Origin: an uncultured Halomonas sp.
Lineage (GTDB): Bacteria > Pseudomonadota > Gammaproteobacteria > Pseudomonadales > Halomonadaceae
DNA length: 64,000 nucleotides
Assembly: GCF_947493865.1 (NCBI RefSeq)
Contig: NZ_CANLTC010000002.1
Location: 124,001 to 188,000 of the forward strand
Reading direction: 5' to 3'
A program made the translations under genes and the position numbers. This document shows, one piece after another, positions 55,574 to 64,000 of the stretch; the first letter of the stretch is position 1, and the number at the start of each line of letters is the position of its first letter. The notes under the pieces were generated by a model that saw nothing but the letters and a program-made list of their open reading frames with translations, did no database searches and was not told the DNA's origin.

Positions 55574-56464
55574 TCAGCCCTCGTTGGCGTAGCGCTGGAG
55601 CAATTCGTTGAAACCTTTGCCGAACTTGGGATGGCGCTTGGCCAGCACCAGGGTCGCCTCGAGATAGCCAAGTTGATGGCCGCAATCGTAGGTCGCTCCC
55701 TGCATGCGATAGGCGGCGACATCGCTATCCTTGCGCAGCGCATCGATGGCATCGGTCAGCTGGATTTCATTGCCCGCGCCGGGCGTGGTCTTGGCAAGCA
55801 GCGGGAATATTGCGCCGGGCAGGAGATAGCGTCCGATCACCGCCAGAGTGGACGGCGCTTCGTCGGCGTCGGGTTTTTCCACCATCCCGGTGATGGGCGT
55901 ACTCTTGCCAGGCTCGGGAGAGTCTCCCTCCAGGGCGACGATGCCATATTTGTGCACCATGTCCTGGGGAACGTTCTCGACCATGATCTGGGCTTCGCCC
56001 CTGGCATCGAAGGCCTGGATCATGCCGGAAAGATCGTTGCGCTCGAGGCCTTCATCATCCACCAGCACATCCGGGAGCAGCACGGCGAAGGGGGCGTCAT
56101 CGCCAATCACCGGCCGGGCACAGAGTATCGCATGCCCCAGACCCAGCGGTTCGGGCTGGCGTACGCTGATGATACTGACGTCTTCTGGAATGATGGCGCG
56201 CAATTCCTCGAGCAGCTCTTTCTTGCCCTTCGCTTCCAGCGTCGTCTCGAGTTCGAAGTGCTTGTCGAAATGATTCTCGATGGCGCTCTTGCTGGAATGC
56301 GTTACCAGAACGATCTCCTTGATGCCGGCCTTGACTGCTTCTTCGACCACATATTGGATCACCGGCTTGTCGACGATCGTGATCATTTCCTTGGGAATGG
56401 CCTTGGAAGCGGGCAAACAACGCGTGCCTAGTCCGGCAACGGGTAGAACGGCTTTACGAATCAT
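55574..56464 (-). CDS. galU: UTP-glucose-1-phosphate uridylyltransferase
   Basis: A 296-residue nucleotidyltransferase making UDP-glucose for envelope sugars. The signature AVLPVAGLGTRCLPASKAIP followed by KEM, the VDKPVIQYVVEEAVKAGI strand and FAVLLPDVLVDDEG (metal Asp) are clear, as are VEKPDADEAPS and AIFPLLAKTTPGAGNEIQLT. It is the promoter-proximal gene of a pair with the Ugd-like gene (4-bp gap), consistent with UDP-glucose being the shared substrate or ligand. It also feeds the opgG glucan pathway. Confidence 0.96.
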   Translation of the reverse strand: MIRKAVLPVAGLGTRCLPASKAIPKEMITIVDKPVIQYVVEEAVKAGIKEIVLVTHSSKSAIENHFDKHFELETTLEAKGKKELLEELRAIIPEDVSIISVRQPEPLGLGHAILCARPVIGDDAPFAVLLPDVLVDDEGLERNDLSGMIQAFDARGEAQIMVENVPQDMVHKYGIVALEGDSPEPGKSTPITGMVEKPDADEAPSTLAVIGRYLLPGAIFPLLAKTTPGAGNEIQLTDAIDALRKDSDVAAYRMQGATYDCGHQLGYLEATLVLAKRHPKFGKGFNELLQRYANEG

Positions 56465-56542
56465 GGGGTCCCTCCTGCATGATGAATGAATAAATCGAAT
56501 GACCTGCCCATCGATTTTTAGTGAATATTGCGAATTCTGACG

Positions 56543-56656
56543 TCATGCCAGTAAACCTGCAATGCTGCCACGTTCCGGCGTCTTGATCACGCCATGCTTG
56601 CAAACGGTGGCTTCGATCAGCGTGGCGGGACTGATATCGAACATTGAGTTGCATAG
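56543..56656 (-). pseudogene. Relic of the mtnA 3' end (methylthioribose-1-phosphate isomerase)
   Basis: Minus-strand frame reads NSMFDISPATLIEATVCKHG then VIKTPERGSIAGLLA and a stop. This resembles the MtnA C-terminus (NPAFDVTPAxLIxAxVTExGV). Upstream in that frame the similarity ends at once, so about 320 codons are missing. In Pseudomonas mtnA lies divergently beside mtaD-ubiG-mupP, and here the relic lies in exactly that position and orientation next to mtaD. It is most likely a deletion remnant at a rearrangement point. Confidence 0.6.
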
Positions 56657-56774
56657 CTCCAAGTGGTTGTCGTCATTCACGCCTCTGAACGGATAAAAGG
56701 ATATCGAGTGGTGATACCGCAAAAAATGGCGAGAAATAGTAGAATGCATCGCATGATACCGGAGGAGGACTGTA

Positions 56775-58127
56775 ATGCCATCCATCGCGACCCAGGAAGT
56801 CGAGTTGTTGATTGAGGCCCGTTGGGTGCTACCGATGAGTGAAGGGCTGCCGGTACTCGAACACCACGCCATCGCTATAAAGGATGGCTGCCTGCTGGGG
56901 CCTTGGCCGATTGACGAGGCGCATGAATGCGTGACTGCCGAACGTAGGCTGCGTCTTGATCATCATGCCCTGCTGCCGGGACTGATCAATGCCCATAACC
57001 ACGCCGGCATGAGCCTGATGCGAGGCTATGCGGACGATCTCCCCTTGATGATCTGGCTCAATGAGCATATATGGCCTGCAGAGGCGAAACATGTCTCCCC
57101 GGAATTCGTGGCGGATGGGACACGCCTTGCGGTGGCGGAGATGCTGCGCTCTGGCACCACCACCTTCGCCGACATGTATCTGGCACCGGAGGCGGTCGGT
57201 GACGTACTCGCACAAGGCCTCATGCGTGTACAGCTATGTACGCCGCTGATCGACTTCCCTACTCCCTGGGCCGCGAATTTCAGCGAGGGCCTGGAACTTA
57301 CCCAGGCGCTGTTCGAGCGTTACCGCCACCACCCCACGATCTCCCTGGCCTTCGGTCCCCATGCGCCTTATACGGTAAGCGACGACAGTCTGCAGCGATT
57401 AGGCGCGGCGCACGAACGGCTAAACCTTCCCATACAGATGCATGTGCATGAAACTGCAGATGAAGTCGAGCGGAGTCTGGCGCAATACGGTAAACGCCCA
57501 TTGAGACGATTATTCGAGTCAGGGCTGCTGGGACCCCATTTTCAGGCGGTGCATATGACACAGATCGACGATGATGATCTGGCTATCCTGCAGGAAAGTG
57601 GTGCCCAGGTGATTCATTGCCCACAATCCAACCTGAAGCTGGCCAGCGGATTCTGTCCGGTGGCACGATTGCAGGAGGCTGGCGTCAATGTGGCGCTGGG
57701 CACCGATGGCGCTGCCAGCAATAACGATCTGGACATGTTCGATGAACTCAAGAGCGCTGCGTTACTGGCCAAGGGCATGAGTGGCAACGCCGCCGCCCTG
57801 CCTGCCATGGCGGCCTTGGCCATGGCGACTCGCAACGGTGCGCGGGCACTCGGCCTGGGCGAGCGCATCGGTCAGCTCCGTCAAGGCTTTGCCGCGGATC
57901 TCATCGCCGTGGATCTACAGGCCGTTAATACGCTACCGGTTCACAACCCGGCCTCCGCCATCGTGTATGCCATGAACAGTCGTCAGGTGAGTCATGTCTG
58001 GGTTGGCGGCCAGTGTCGGGTCAATGAGGGTGAACTACTGAATATCGATCTCAATCAACTCATCCCCATGGTCACCCAATATCAACGGGCCATTGCGGGT
58101 GTCAGCCAACCAGGAGAGGCGTCATGA
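56775..58127 (+). CDS. mtaD: 5-methylthioadenosine/S-adenosylhomocysteine deaminase (TRZ/ATZ family amidohydrolase)
   Basis: A 450-residue zinc amidohydrolase. Metal and active-site motifs: [20 protein letters not shown] (HxH), [29 protein letters not shown] (third His) and [19 protein letters not shown] (Asp). The family deaminates methylthioadenosine or S-adenosylhomocysteine; the P. aeruginosa homologue at the same locus is an MTA deaminase. A GGAGGAGG site precedes ATG. It starts the operon with ubiG and mupP (ATGA overlap). The next salvage enzyme MtnA survives here only as a relic. Confidence 0.92.
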   Translation: MPSIATQEVELLIEARWVLPMSEGLPVLEHHAIAIKDGCLLGPWPIDEAHECVTAERRLRLDHHALLPGLINAHNHAGMSLMRGYADDLPLMIWLNEHIWPAEAKHVSPEFVADGTRLAVAEMLRSGTTTFADMYLAPEAVGDVLAQGLMRVQLCTPLIDFPTPWAANFSEGLELTQALFERYRHHPTISLAFGPHAPYTVSDDSLQRLGAAHERLNLPIQMHVHETADEVERSLAQYGKRPLRRLFESGLLGPHFQAVHMTQIDDDDLAILQESGAQVIHCPQSNLKLASGFCPVARLQEAGVNVALGTDGAASNNDLDMFDELKSAALLAKGMSGNAAALPAMAALAMATRNGARALGLGERIGQLRQGFAADLIAVDLQAVNTLPVHNPASAIVYAMNSRQVSHVWVGGQCRVNEGELLNIDLNQLIPMVTQYQRAIAGVSQPGEAS

Positions 58128-58861
58128 ATTCAGCGCAACATACAAGCAAAGACCACCGCGGCAATGTGGATCAGTCCGAAATTGCCAAGTTCGATGCCCT
58201 GGGCAGCAGCTGGTGGGATCGGGATGGTGATTCCAAGCCTCTGCACGATATCAATCCGCTGCGGTTGGATTTCATCGATAGCCGCGCCGCCCTGGCGGGC
58301 AAGCAGGTGATCGATGTCGGCTGCGGTGGCGGTATCCTGAGCGAAGCCATGGCCCACCGAGGAGCCAGGGTCACCGGTATCGACATGGGTGAGGCGCCTC
58401 TGGCCGCGGCCAGGCTGCATCAGGAAGCGACCGGTGCCAAGGTGATATACCGCCAGGCAAGCGCGGAAGAGATGGCCGCAGCACATGCAGGTGAGTTCGA
58501 TGTGGTCACCTGTCTGGAGATGCTCGAACATGTACCGGATCCTGCCGCAATCGTGCGTGCCTGCGCCACCCTGGTAAAACCCGGCGGCCATGTTTTCTTC
58601 TCGACCATCAATCGCAATCCCAAGGCCTATGCCTTCGCGATCCTGGGGGCTGAATACTTTCTGGGACTTCTACCCAAGGGCACTCACGAGTATCGCAAGT
58701 TCATTCGCCCTTCGGAGCTTTCCACCTGGTGCCGTGCCACGGGGTTGCGGGTTCGCGAACAGACCGGGCTGACCTACAACCCGGTAACGCGGCATTATCG
58801 TCTGAACGCTCGCGACGTCACCGTCAATTACATGATGCACTGCTCTCTGGAGGCGCTGTGA
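58124..58861 (+). CDS. ubiG: Ubiquinone biosynthesis O-methyltransferase UbiG
   Basis: A 245-residue SAM-dependent methyltransferase acting on two hydroxyl groups during ubiquinone synthesis. Motif I is [20 protein letters not shown], followed by [36 protein letters not shown] and [20 protein letters not shown]. The N-terminal [19 protein letters not shown] is family typical. The start overlaps the mtaD stop (ATGA), and its stop overlaps the GTG of mupP, so all three are translationally coupled, as in Pseudomonas. Confidence 0.96.
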   Translation: MNSAQHTSKDHRGNVDQSEIAKFDALGSSWWDRDGDSKPLHDINPLRLDFIDSRAALAGKQVIDVGCGGGILSEAMAHRGARVTGIDMGEAPLAAARLHQEATGAKVIYRQASAEEMAAAHAGEFDVVTCLEMLEHVPDPAAIVRACATLVKPGGHVFFSTINRNPKAYAFAILGAEYFLGLLPKGTHEYRKFIRPSELSTWCRATGLRVREQTGLTYNPVTRHYRLNARDVTVNYMMHCSLEAL

Positions 58862-59538
58862 CGGCTTCTTCTCTGATCCTCCCCCAGGCGTTGCTGTTCG
58901 ATCTCGATGGCACCTTGATCGATACCGCGCCGGATCTGGCGCGGGCGACCAACGCATTGCGCAATCATCATGGGCTCGAAGCGCTACCCTTCGAGACAAT
59001 CCGACCCGAGGTCTCCAATGGCGGCAGTGCCTTGGTCACTCTCGCACTGGGCCTGGAGCAAGGTCATCCCAAGCATGCCTCGGCCCGGGCGTATCTGCTG
59101 GATGCCTACGGTCGAGGTGTCGCCATCGATAGCCGAGTGTTCAATGGCCTGGAGCGCCTGCTCGAATGCTGGGCTCGACCGCCCCGAGGATGGGGTATCG
59201 TCACCAACAAGCCGCGAGCCTATGCCGCGCCGCTGGTCGATGCCCTTGGACTGCACCCAGGGGTACTGCTTTGCGCCGATGATTTGCCGGTGCGCAAGCC
59301 TAGTCCCGAACCACTCTGGGAAGCGGCAAGGCGTTTGGATGTGGCGGCAGAAGCATGCTGGTACATCGGTGATCACATTCGTGACATGCAAGCGGCACGA
59401 GCCGCTGGCATGCGGGCCATCGCGGTGGGCTATGGGTATATCGATGAGGACGAAGATCGGCAGAGCTGGAAGGCGGATCAATGGTTTGAACGACCAAGCG
59501 ATCTAGTGGCTGCGTTACTGGAAGGTGAAGCTCAGTAG
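58858..59538 (+). CDS. mupP: N-acetylmuramic acid 6-phosphate phosphatase MupP (HAD family)
   Basis: A 226-residue HAD phosphatase. Motif [21 protein letters not shown], motif II GIVTNKP, motif [23 protein letters not shown] and [20 protein letters not shown]. The start is GTG 58858 with GGAGG upstream, overlapping the ubiG stop. In Pseudomonas the gene after ubiG is mupP, which dephosphorylates MurNAc-6-P in the peptidoglycan recycling route with AmgK and MurU; the synteny supports that over a generic phosphoglycolate phosphatase. The homologue could still act on 2-phosphoglycolate. Confidence 0.85.
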   Translation: MTASSLILPQALLFDLDGTLIDTAPDLARATNALRNHHGLEALPFETIRPEVSNGGSALVTLALGLEQGHPKHASARAYLLDAYGRGVAIDSRVFNGLERLLECWARPPRGWGIVTNKPRAYAAPLVDALGLHPGVLLCADDLPVRKPSPEPLWEAARRLDVAAEACWYIGDHIRDMQAARAAGMRAIAVGYGYIDEDEDRQSWKADQWFERPSDLVAALLEGEAQ

Positions 59539-59559
59539 TACGTTGAGTCCGTCATGAAA

Positions 59560-59579
59560 ACGCCTCCATTTGGAGGCGT
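59560..59579. terminator. Terminator between mupP and yciK
   Basis: Stem ACGCCTCC(A) / (T)GGAGGCGT with a short loop; on the minus strand it is followed by TTTTC, so it suits the end of yciK, and it can also end the mtaD operon. Confidence 0.75.
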
Positions 59580-59596
59580 CATTCCTGATTACTTGA

Positions 59597-60358
59597 TCAT
59601 TTCCTGGGCGGCTGTGCATCGAAACGCTCACCGCTGTGCCCGCGACTATCCGATCCCATCAGCCACAGATAGGTAGGCATGATGTCTTCCGGAGTACGCA
59701 AGACGCCAGGGTCTTCCGCGGGGAATGCCGTCTTGCGCATTTGAGTGCGTGTGGCACCGGGATTGAGACTGTTGACACGGATGGAGGTGAGGTTGTCGAG
59801 TTCATCCGCCAACACCTCCACGAAACCTTCCGTGGCGAACTTCGAAACGGAATAAGCCCCCCAGTAGGCGCGTCCCTTGCGACCGACGCTCGAGGAGGTG
59901 AAGATCACCGAGGCATCCGAGGATGTCTTGAGCAGCGGCAACAATGCCTGGGTCATCCAGATCGGCCCATTGATGTTGACCTGCATCACCTGCTCCCACA
60001 GCTCGGGGTTGTAGTTTTCAAAGGGGGTGATGCGCCCTAGTAATCCCGCATTGTGCAGAATGCCGTCAAGCCGGCCGAACTCCTGATCGAGCGTTTCGGC
60101 CATATCCCGGTAATCCTTGAGTGTCGCCCCTTCGAAATTCAAGGGGAAGATTGCCGGTTGCGGACTGCCCTGCTGCTCGATGTCGTCATAGACTTTTTCG
60201 AGTTTGGAAATGGTACGTCCAAGCAGAATTACCGTTGCACCGTGGCGGGCATAAGTCAGCGCCGCAGCGCGTCCAATACCATCGCCGGCACCTGTCACCA
60301 GAATGATTTTGTCACTTAGCAGATCGGCGGGTGCCTGATAATCAAGCTTGTGCGTCAT
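59597..60358 (-). CDS. yciK: YciK family short-chain dehydrogenase/reductase
   Basis: A 253-residue NAD(P)-dependent oxidoreductase. Cofactor loop ILVTGAGDGIGRAAALTYAR, GRTISKLEKVYDDIE, LHNAGLLGRITPFENYNPEL, catalytic Ser in VIFTSSSVGRKGRAYWGAYS (Ser, then Tyr in YSVSKFATEG with Lys). It matches YciK in length and in the opening LDYQAPADLLSDKIILV. ATG 60358 is preferred (AAGGAG five bases upstream) over a GTG one codon earlier. The substrate is unknown. In Pseudomonas the homologue follows mupP on the same strand; here it is inverted. Confidence 0.9.
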   Translation of the reverse strand: MTHKLDYQAPADLLSDKIILVTGAGDGIGRAAALTYARHGATVILLGRTISKLEKVYDDIEQQGSPQPAIFPLNFEGATLKDYRDMAETLDQEFGRLDGILHNAGLLGRITPFENYNPELWEQVMQVNINGPIWMTQALLPLLKTSSDASVIFTSSSVGRKGRAYWGAYSVSKFATEGFVEVLADELDNLTSIRVNSLNPGATRTQMRKTAFPAEDPGVLRTPEDIMPTYLWLMGSDSRGHSGERFDAQPPRK

Positions 60359-60418
60359 CACTGCTCCTTGATTCGCCTACCGAGTGGTCACGGTACCCAC
60401 TCTTCGCGTAATTTGCTT

Positions 60419-61180
60419 TTAAAGTCCCGATTGATTCATGAAGTCCGCAGCCATGCTGGCAGCATTGCTTTGCGGAAACTCCTGACGCACGCGCGCCAGT
60501 AACTTCTTGCTTTCATCCGGCTGCCCCTGGCGCGCCTTCAGCAGACCCAGTTTATACAAGGCATCCGGCATCTTGTTGCTCTGAGGATAGTCTTCAATGA
60601 CGCGATTGAAGGCCTGGGCGGCAGGCTCGAGCTCGGAGCGGCTGGAGTAGAGTTCACCTAGCCAATAATAGGCATTGGCGCGTAGCGGCGAGTCAGGATA
60701 CTCATTGACGAAGGCCTCGAAATCCTCGACGGCAACATCGAAATCTCGCGCCTGCACTTTCTGAAACGCTGCCTGGTACGCTTGCTGAGCGTTACTCTGG
60801 CTGTTGTTTCCAGAAGTACCGCCAGTCGCTGGACTAGCCGAAGCCTCCTGAGCGGCCTCGCTAACTTGAGGTACCGGACGATTACCCTGCGTCGTACGTT
60901 GCTCCAGGTCGAGATAGCGTTCTTTAGAAAGCTGTTTTTGCTGTTCGAGTTGATAGCGCAATTCTTCGATCTGGCCGCGCAACTCCTGAATCTGACGCTC
61001 ATTCTCCTGGAGTTGATTGAGTATTCTCAGATTGGCACCGGGGGTGGCCCCTCTTGCCTGGGTATTCTGATAGAAGTTGTTTGACCCCGATGAAAGATCC
61101 TGCACCGTTGGAGCGGCCCATACGGACAGCGGGAGCAACAATGCTCCCGCACCGCACAGCCTTTTCAGACTGTGTTTCAT
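60419..61180 (-). CDS. cpoB: Cell division coordinator CpoB (YbgF)
   Basis: A 253-residue periplasmic protein linking Tol-Pal constriction with peptidoglycan synthesis. A signal peptide ends LSVWA-APT. A trimerising coiled coil (about residues 52-95: ILNQLQENERQIQELRGQIE) and a variable Ser/Gln/Ala linker precede about three TPR repeats (from AQQAYQAAFQKVQARDFDVA). The length matches E. coli CpoB (263). It is the last gene of tolA-tolB-pal-cpoB, 21 bp after pal. Confidence 0.95.
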   Translation of the reverse strand: MKHSLKRLCGAGALLLPLSVWAAPTVQDLSSGSNNFYQNTQARGATPGANLRILNQLQENERQIQELRGQIEELRYQLEQQKQLSKERYLDLEQRTTQGNRPVPQVSEAAQEASASPATGGTSGNNSQSNAQQAYQAAFQKVQARDFDVAVEDFEAFVNEYPDSPLRANAYYWLGELYSSRSELEPAAQAFNRVIEDYPQSNKMPDALYKLGLLKARQGQPDESKKLLARVRQEFPQSNAASMAADFMNQSGL

Positions 61181-61201
61181 GATTGACTCCGTAACAGCAG
61201 C

Positions 61202-61756
61202 TTAATAATCGAAGACTACACGACGATTCTGCGCGTAGGCGTCCTCAGAGTGCCCATCGACTGCAGGACGTTCTTCACCATAGCTGACGATTTCAATTTG
61301 AGAATCGCTGACGCCTTGTACGGCAAGATAGCGCTCTACCGCCTTGGCGCGACGCTCACCCAAGCCTAGATTGTATTCCCGTGTGCCACGCTCGTCACCG
61401 TGGCCTTGAAGTATTACCTTGGCATTCGGGTTCGAACGCAAGTACTGGGCATTTGCATTCAATGTAGACTCGAATTCCGGGCGGATGGTTTCTTTATCAT
61501 AGTCGAAATAGATGGTGCGCTGCTGGGGAACGCGTCCTTGCCCCTGACCTTGCATACCTTGGCCTTGTCCCTGCATGCCCTGTCCTTGGCCCATGCCAGT
61601 GCCACCAACCTGTCCTGTGGTTGCTCCCTGCCCTCCAACACCACCGGCGCTACCATCCATGCTGCCATCCTGGGTTCCGCCAGTGCTGGAACAGCCCGCC
61701 ACGAATGCGAGAGCCACGACGACGATCAGACTCTTTACGTAGTTATTGAACTGCAT
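61202..61756 (-). CDS. pal: Peptidoglycan-associated lipoprotein Pal
   Basis: A 184-residue outer membrane lipoprotein with lipobox LAFVAGCSS (Cys near residue 22). The linker (about 25-75) is low-complexity Gly/Gln/Met (GMGQGQGMQGQGQGMQGQGQ), more repetitive than usual. The OmpA-like domain follows (IYFDYDKETIRPEFESTLNA, LQGHGDERGTREYNLGLGER, RAKAVERYLAVQGVSDSQIE), binding diaminopimelate in peptidoglycan. ATG 61756 has AAGGAG. It anchors the outer membrane and docks TolB. Confidence 0.97.
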   Translation of the reverse strand: MQFNNYVKSLIVVVALAFVAGCSSTGGTQDGSMDGSAGGVGGQGATTGQVGGTGMGQGQGMQGQGQGMQGQGQGRVPQQRTIYFDYDKETIRPEFESTLNANAQYLRSNPNAKVILQGHGDERGTREYNLGLGERRAKAVERYLAVQGVSDSQIEIVSYGEERPAVDGHSEDAYAQNRRVVFDY

Positions 61757-61797
61757 TATTAACTCCTTGCTCAGAATCGAAATGACGCGATTATTTT

Positions 61798-63087
61798 TTA
61801 ATTGAGAAATGGCGACCAAGCGGGTTCGCGCACATCACCTTGGGCCGATGGCAAACGATAAGACGCTTTGCCATCGGCGGATACCACTCCCAGAACACCA
61901 CGGTTACCTTCCTGGGTAGCGAAGATTATCATGCTCCCGTTCGGCGCAACACTAGGCGATTCGTCCCAGCGAGTGTCGGTCAAAACTGTTAAACGATCGG
62001 TCCTCATGTCTCTCTTGGCAACATGATAACCGTCACTGGTGCGATGAATCATGAAGATGTCTTCACCGATTGGAGAAAAGCGCCCTCTCGAGTTGTAATT
62101 ACCGGTGAAGGTGATTCTTTTTGCCTCGCCGCTGGAAAGATCATACCGGTACAACTGAGGGCCACCACTGCGGTCGGAAGTGAATAGAATACTCTCACCG
62201 TCCGGTGACCAGTCCGGCTCTGTATCGATAGCTGAATTATTGGTCAAGCGCTGAAAACTACCCGCAGCAATATCCATGGTGTAAATCTCGGGCTGCCCAT
62301 CCTTGGAGAGCGACATGGCCAGTTTCCGGCCATCCGGCGACCAGGTTGCAGCGCCATTGATGCCTTCGAAAGAAGTCACCTGAACGCGCTGACTGTTAGC
62401 CAAATTCTGAACGTATATGGCAGGCCGGCCTGTCTCGAAGGATGTATAAGCAATCTTGTTGCCATCTGGCGACCAGGCGGGTGACATGATGGGTTCATCG
62501 GAGGTCAGAATCTGTTGACTGTTATGTCCATCCGCATCGGCAATGTGCAAGCCATAACGCCGATTGTCTGCTGCACCTTCCGCAGTGACATAGGCAATCT
62601 TGGTAGAGAAAGCACCACGAATGTCGGTCACTGCTTCGAAGACCTGGTCGCTGATGTAATGCGCCGCCGAACGCAATTGATTCTGACCGACGGTAACCAC
62701 CTCACCCAACATGCGGCGCTCACCGTAGATATCCAGCAACTCGAACTGAATACGATAGTCGTTACCCTCTGGCGTGACCTGGCCCACGACTAGATAGTTG
62801 CTATCCACGGCGCGCCAATCACGATAGTTGACCTGCTCGCTACTATGAGGGGCAGCAATCAAGGCGTTATCTGCAAGAGGAGAGAATTGACCGCTGTGGG
62901 CTAAATCATTGCGCACGATTTCAGCGATATTCTCCGGCAGATTCGCCTGGCCTTGCTGAGCAAAAGGCACTATCGCAATGGGGACGGCACGGTCGCTACC
63001 CTGAGTAATCTCGATTGTAAGATCGGCCTTGGCAAGAGTGCTGATCATTAGCAGCAAGGCCGTCAGCATGGCGAACACGGGTTTCAT
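61798..63087 (-). CDS. tolB: Tol-Pal system beta-propeller protein TolB
   Basis: A 429-residue periplasmic protein. A signal peptide ends STLAKA-DLT, followed by a TolB_N domain ([20 protein letters not shown]) and a six-blade propeller with repeated WSPDG motifs ([60 protein letters not shown]). The start is ATG 63087 with AAGGA; the TGA of tolA shares its A. It shuttles between Pal and TolA. In-operon coupling keeps TolA, TolB and Pal levels matched. Confidence 0.97.
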   Translation of the reverse strand: MKPVFAMLTALLLMISTLAKADLTIEITQGSDRAVPIAIVPFAQQGQANLPENIAEIVRNDLAHSGQFSPLADNALIAAPHSSEQVNYRDWRAVDSNYLVVGQVTPEGNDYRIQFELLDIYGERRMLGEVVTVGQNQLRSAAHYISDQVFEAVTDIRGAFSTKIAYVTAEGAADNRRYGLHIADADGHNSQQILTSDEPIMSPAWSPDGNKIAYTSFETGRPAIYVQNLANSQRVQVTSFEGINGAATWSPDGRKLAMSLSKDGQPEIYTMDIAAGSFQRLTNNSAIDTEPDWSPDGESILFTSDRSGGPQLYRYDLSSGEAKRITFTGNYNSRGRFSPIGEDIFMIHRTSDGYHVAKRDMRTDRLTVLTDTRWDESPSVAPNGSMIIFATQEGNRGVLGVVSADGKASYRLPSAQGDVREPAWSPFLN

Positions 63088-64000
63088 CAACGGATATCCT
63101 TAGGATTGAAGTTCAAATTGAATTGACGAAATTGTCGTTGAGCGGCACCTGGTAGATCCCGCATCTCGCGAAATGGCGATGCACGCTCCACTGCCTGTAA
63201 CACCGAGCGGTCGAAGGCGGAGTTGCCGCTACTCTTGTTGATTGTAGCGCTGGCAAGTTCCCCGGTAGGCAATAGTTGAATGCGCACGGTAGCCTGTAGC
63301 TGACCACCGCTGGTCGGGGGTAATATCCAGGCCTGCTCGATAGCGGCTCGAACCAGACTCTCGAAGCCGTTGGCGGCTTGCTCGGCTTGCTTGGCATTGG
63401 CAATGGACTCCGCTTCTCCGGCAATCATGCTCTCGAGAGAGGATTGAGCAGCACGCTTAGCCGCAGCGGCAGCTTCCTCGGCTTTACGTCTGGCCTCTTC
63501 CTCTTTCTTGCGCTCGGCCTCTGCAGCGGCTTGCTTCTTGGCTTCTTCGGCCTTCTTGCGCTCGGCCTCTGCAGCGGCTTGCTTCTTGGCTTCTTCGGCC
63601 TTCTTGCGCTCGGCTTCGGCAGCAGCTTGCTTCTTGGCTTCTTCGGCCTTCTTGCGCTCGGCCTCTGCAGCGGCTTGCTTCTTGGCCTCTTCGGCCTTCT
63701 TGCGCTCGGCTTCCAGTTGAACCTGTTTCTGGCGCTGCTGTTCACGCTGTCGGGCTTCTTGCTCAGCTTGCTGGGCACGGCGCTGGGCCTCGGCTTCAGC
63801 CTGTTGTCGTGCCTCTTCTCGCGCTCGTTGCTCGGCCTCCCTGGCAGCTTGAGCCTCGGCTTGAGCTTGTGCCGTTTGCTCCTTGGCAGCTTCCTGCTCG
63901 GCCTGACGCTGAGCTGCTTGTTCCTGCTCGGCCTGCTCTGCGCGTTGGGCGGCTGCCCGGGCCTCTTCCGCGCGCTGTGCCTGATCGGTAGTGGTCTCGG
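63087..64000 (-). CDS. tolA: Tol-Pal system inner membrane protein TolA (partial; N-terminus off window)
   Basis: The last 303 codons of tolA. The frame is open from the right edge to TGA at 63087. First comes the long helical domain II, rich in Ala, Glu, Gln, Arg and Lys, then the C-terminal domain III (from about 63428: [55 protein letters not shown]) that binds TolB and Pal. The cysteine pair of some TolA domain III is absent. Domain II contains four 16-residue units [16 protein letters not shown]. The inner membrane anchor and TolQR contacts are outside the window. Confidence 0.95.
   Translation of the reverse strand, partial: ETTTDQAQRAEEARAAAQRAEQAEQEQAAQRQAEQEAAKEQTAQAQAEAQAAREAEQRAREEARQQAEAEAQRRAQQAEQEARQREQQRQKQVQLEAERKKAEEAKKQAAAEAERKKAEEAKKQAAAEAERKKAEEAKKQAAAEAERKKAEEAKKQAAAEAERKKEEEARRKAEEAAAAAKRAAQSSLESMIAGEAESIANAKQAEQAANGFESLVRAAIEQAWILPPTSGGQLQATVRIQLLPTGELASATINKSSGNSAFDRSVLQAVERASPFREMRDLPGAAQRQFRQFNLNFNPKDIR
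63505..63711 (-). repeat. 48-bp tandem repeat in tolA (about 4.3 units)
   Basis: Units start at 63505, 63553, 63601, 63649 and a partial at 63697, each encoding the 16-residue helix unit [16 protein letters not shown]. Third-position differences in one unit (TCGGCAGCAG for TCTGCAGCGG) show limited divergence, so the array is young and may vary in copy number. Confidence 0.9.

Noticed and set aside
63505..63711. CRISPR-like array at the right edge
   Set aside because: The 48-bp units are contiguous without spacers and encode the TolA helix in frame.

Overview
The window looks like chromosomal DNA of a moderately halophilic gammaproteobacterium, most likely Halomonas or a close relative (Halomonadaceae). 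The evidence is a complete ectoine operon (ectA-ectB-ectC) whose proteins closely match what I remember of Halomonas elongata, a ProVWX-type betaine uptake operon, periplasmic glucan genes, acidic proteins, fairly GC-rich coding DNA, and Pseudomonas-like neighbourhoods (wrbA-DUF2069, cysI-DUF934, mtaD-ubiG-mupP, tol-pal). Almost every coding base is accounted for. I saw no tRNA, rRNA, CRISPR array or prophage.

Layout. 1-5.0 kb: formate dehydrogenase accessory block (4Fe-4S protein cut by the left edge, DUF3306, DUF3305, fdhD, a one-component regulator). 5.1-11.2 kb: amino acid permease with an XRE-cupin regulator, then a divergent pair of a Pat-type protein acetyltransferase and an HDAC-family deacetylase. 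11.4-14.5 kb: proVWX. 14.6-22.7 kb: pdxH, azlCD, cytochrome b561 and cytochrome c', DUF2069-wrbA, smrA, cysI-DUF934. 22.8-28.4 kb: metH, nfuA, HAD hydrolase. 28.4-32.1 kb: accessory-looking block with a KfrA-type coiled-coil DNA-binding protein divergent from a tyrosine recombinase, and a secreted 9-residue-repeat/PRC-barrel protein with a lipoprotein. 32.4-37.3 kb: sufE, yidD, hisI and a three-gene operon (ATP-grasp ligase, inactive transglutaminase with membrane helices, retropepsin-like protease). 37.4-46.3 kb: acyltransferase, opgG, ectABC, gor, carbonic anhydrase, msrA. 46.3-56.5 kb: tamAB, sodB, a Ugd-like protein lacking the catalytic cysteine, galU. 56.5-64 kb: relic of mtnA, mtaD-ubiG-mupP, yciK, then cpoB-pal-tolB-tolA, cut by the right edge.

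Themes. Osmoadaptation is served three ways: ectoine synthesis, betaine uptake and envelope glucans. Envelope integrity is served by TamAB and Tol-Pal. Oxidative stress is covered by Gor, MsrA, SodB and WrbA. Sulfur and methionine metabolism is covered by CysI, MetH and MtaD, and Fe-S assembly by NfuA and SufE.

The most unusual signals are: a ~265-bp MITE-like repeat with 19-bp terminal inverted repeats flanked by TA (three full copies and one solo end), one copy of which supplies the C-terminus of AzlD; the acetyltransferase/deacetylase pair; FdhD with a relocated CxxC; the degenerate Ugd; the poorly characterised ATP-grasp/transglutaminase/protease operon; the KfrA/recombinase pair with a repeated operator-like site; and two gene relics (aldehyde dehydrogenase, mtnA).
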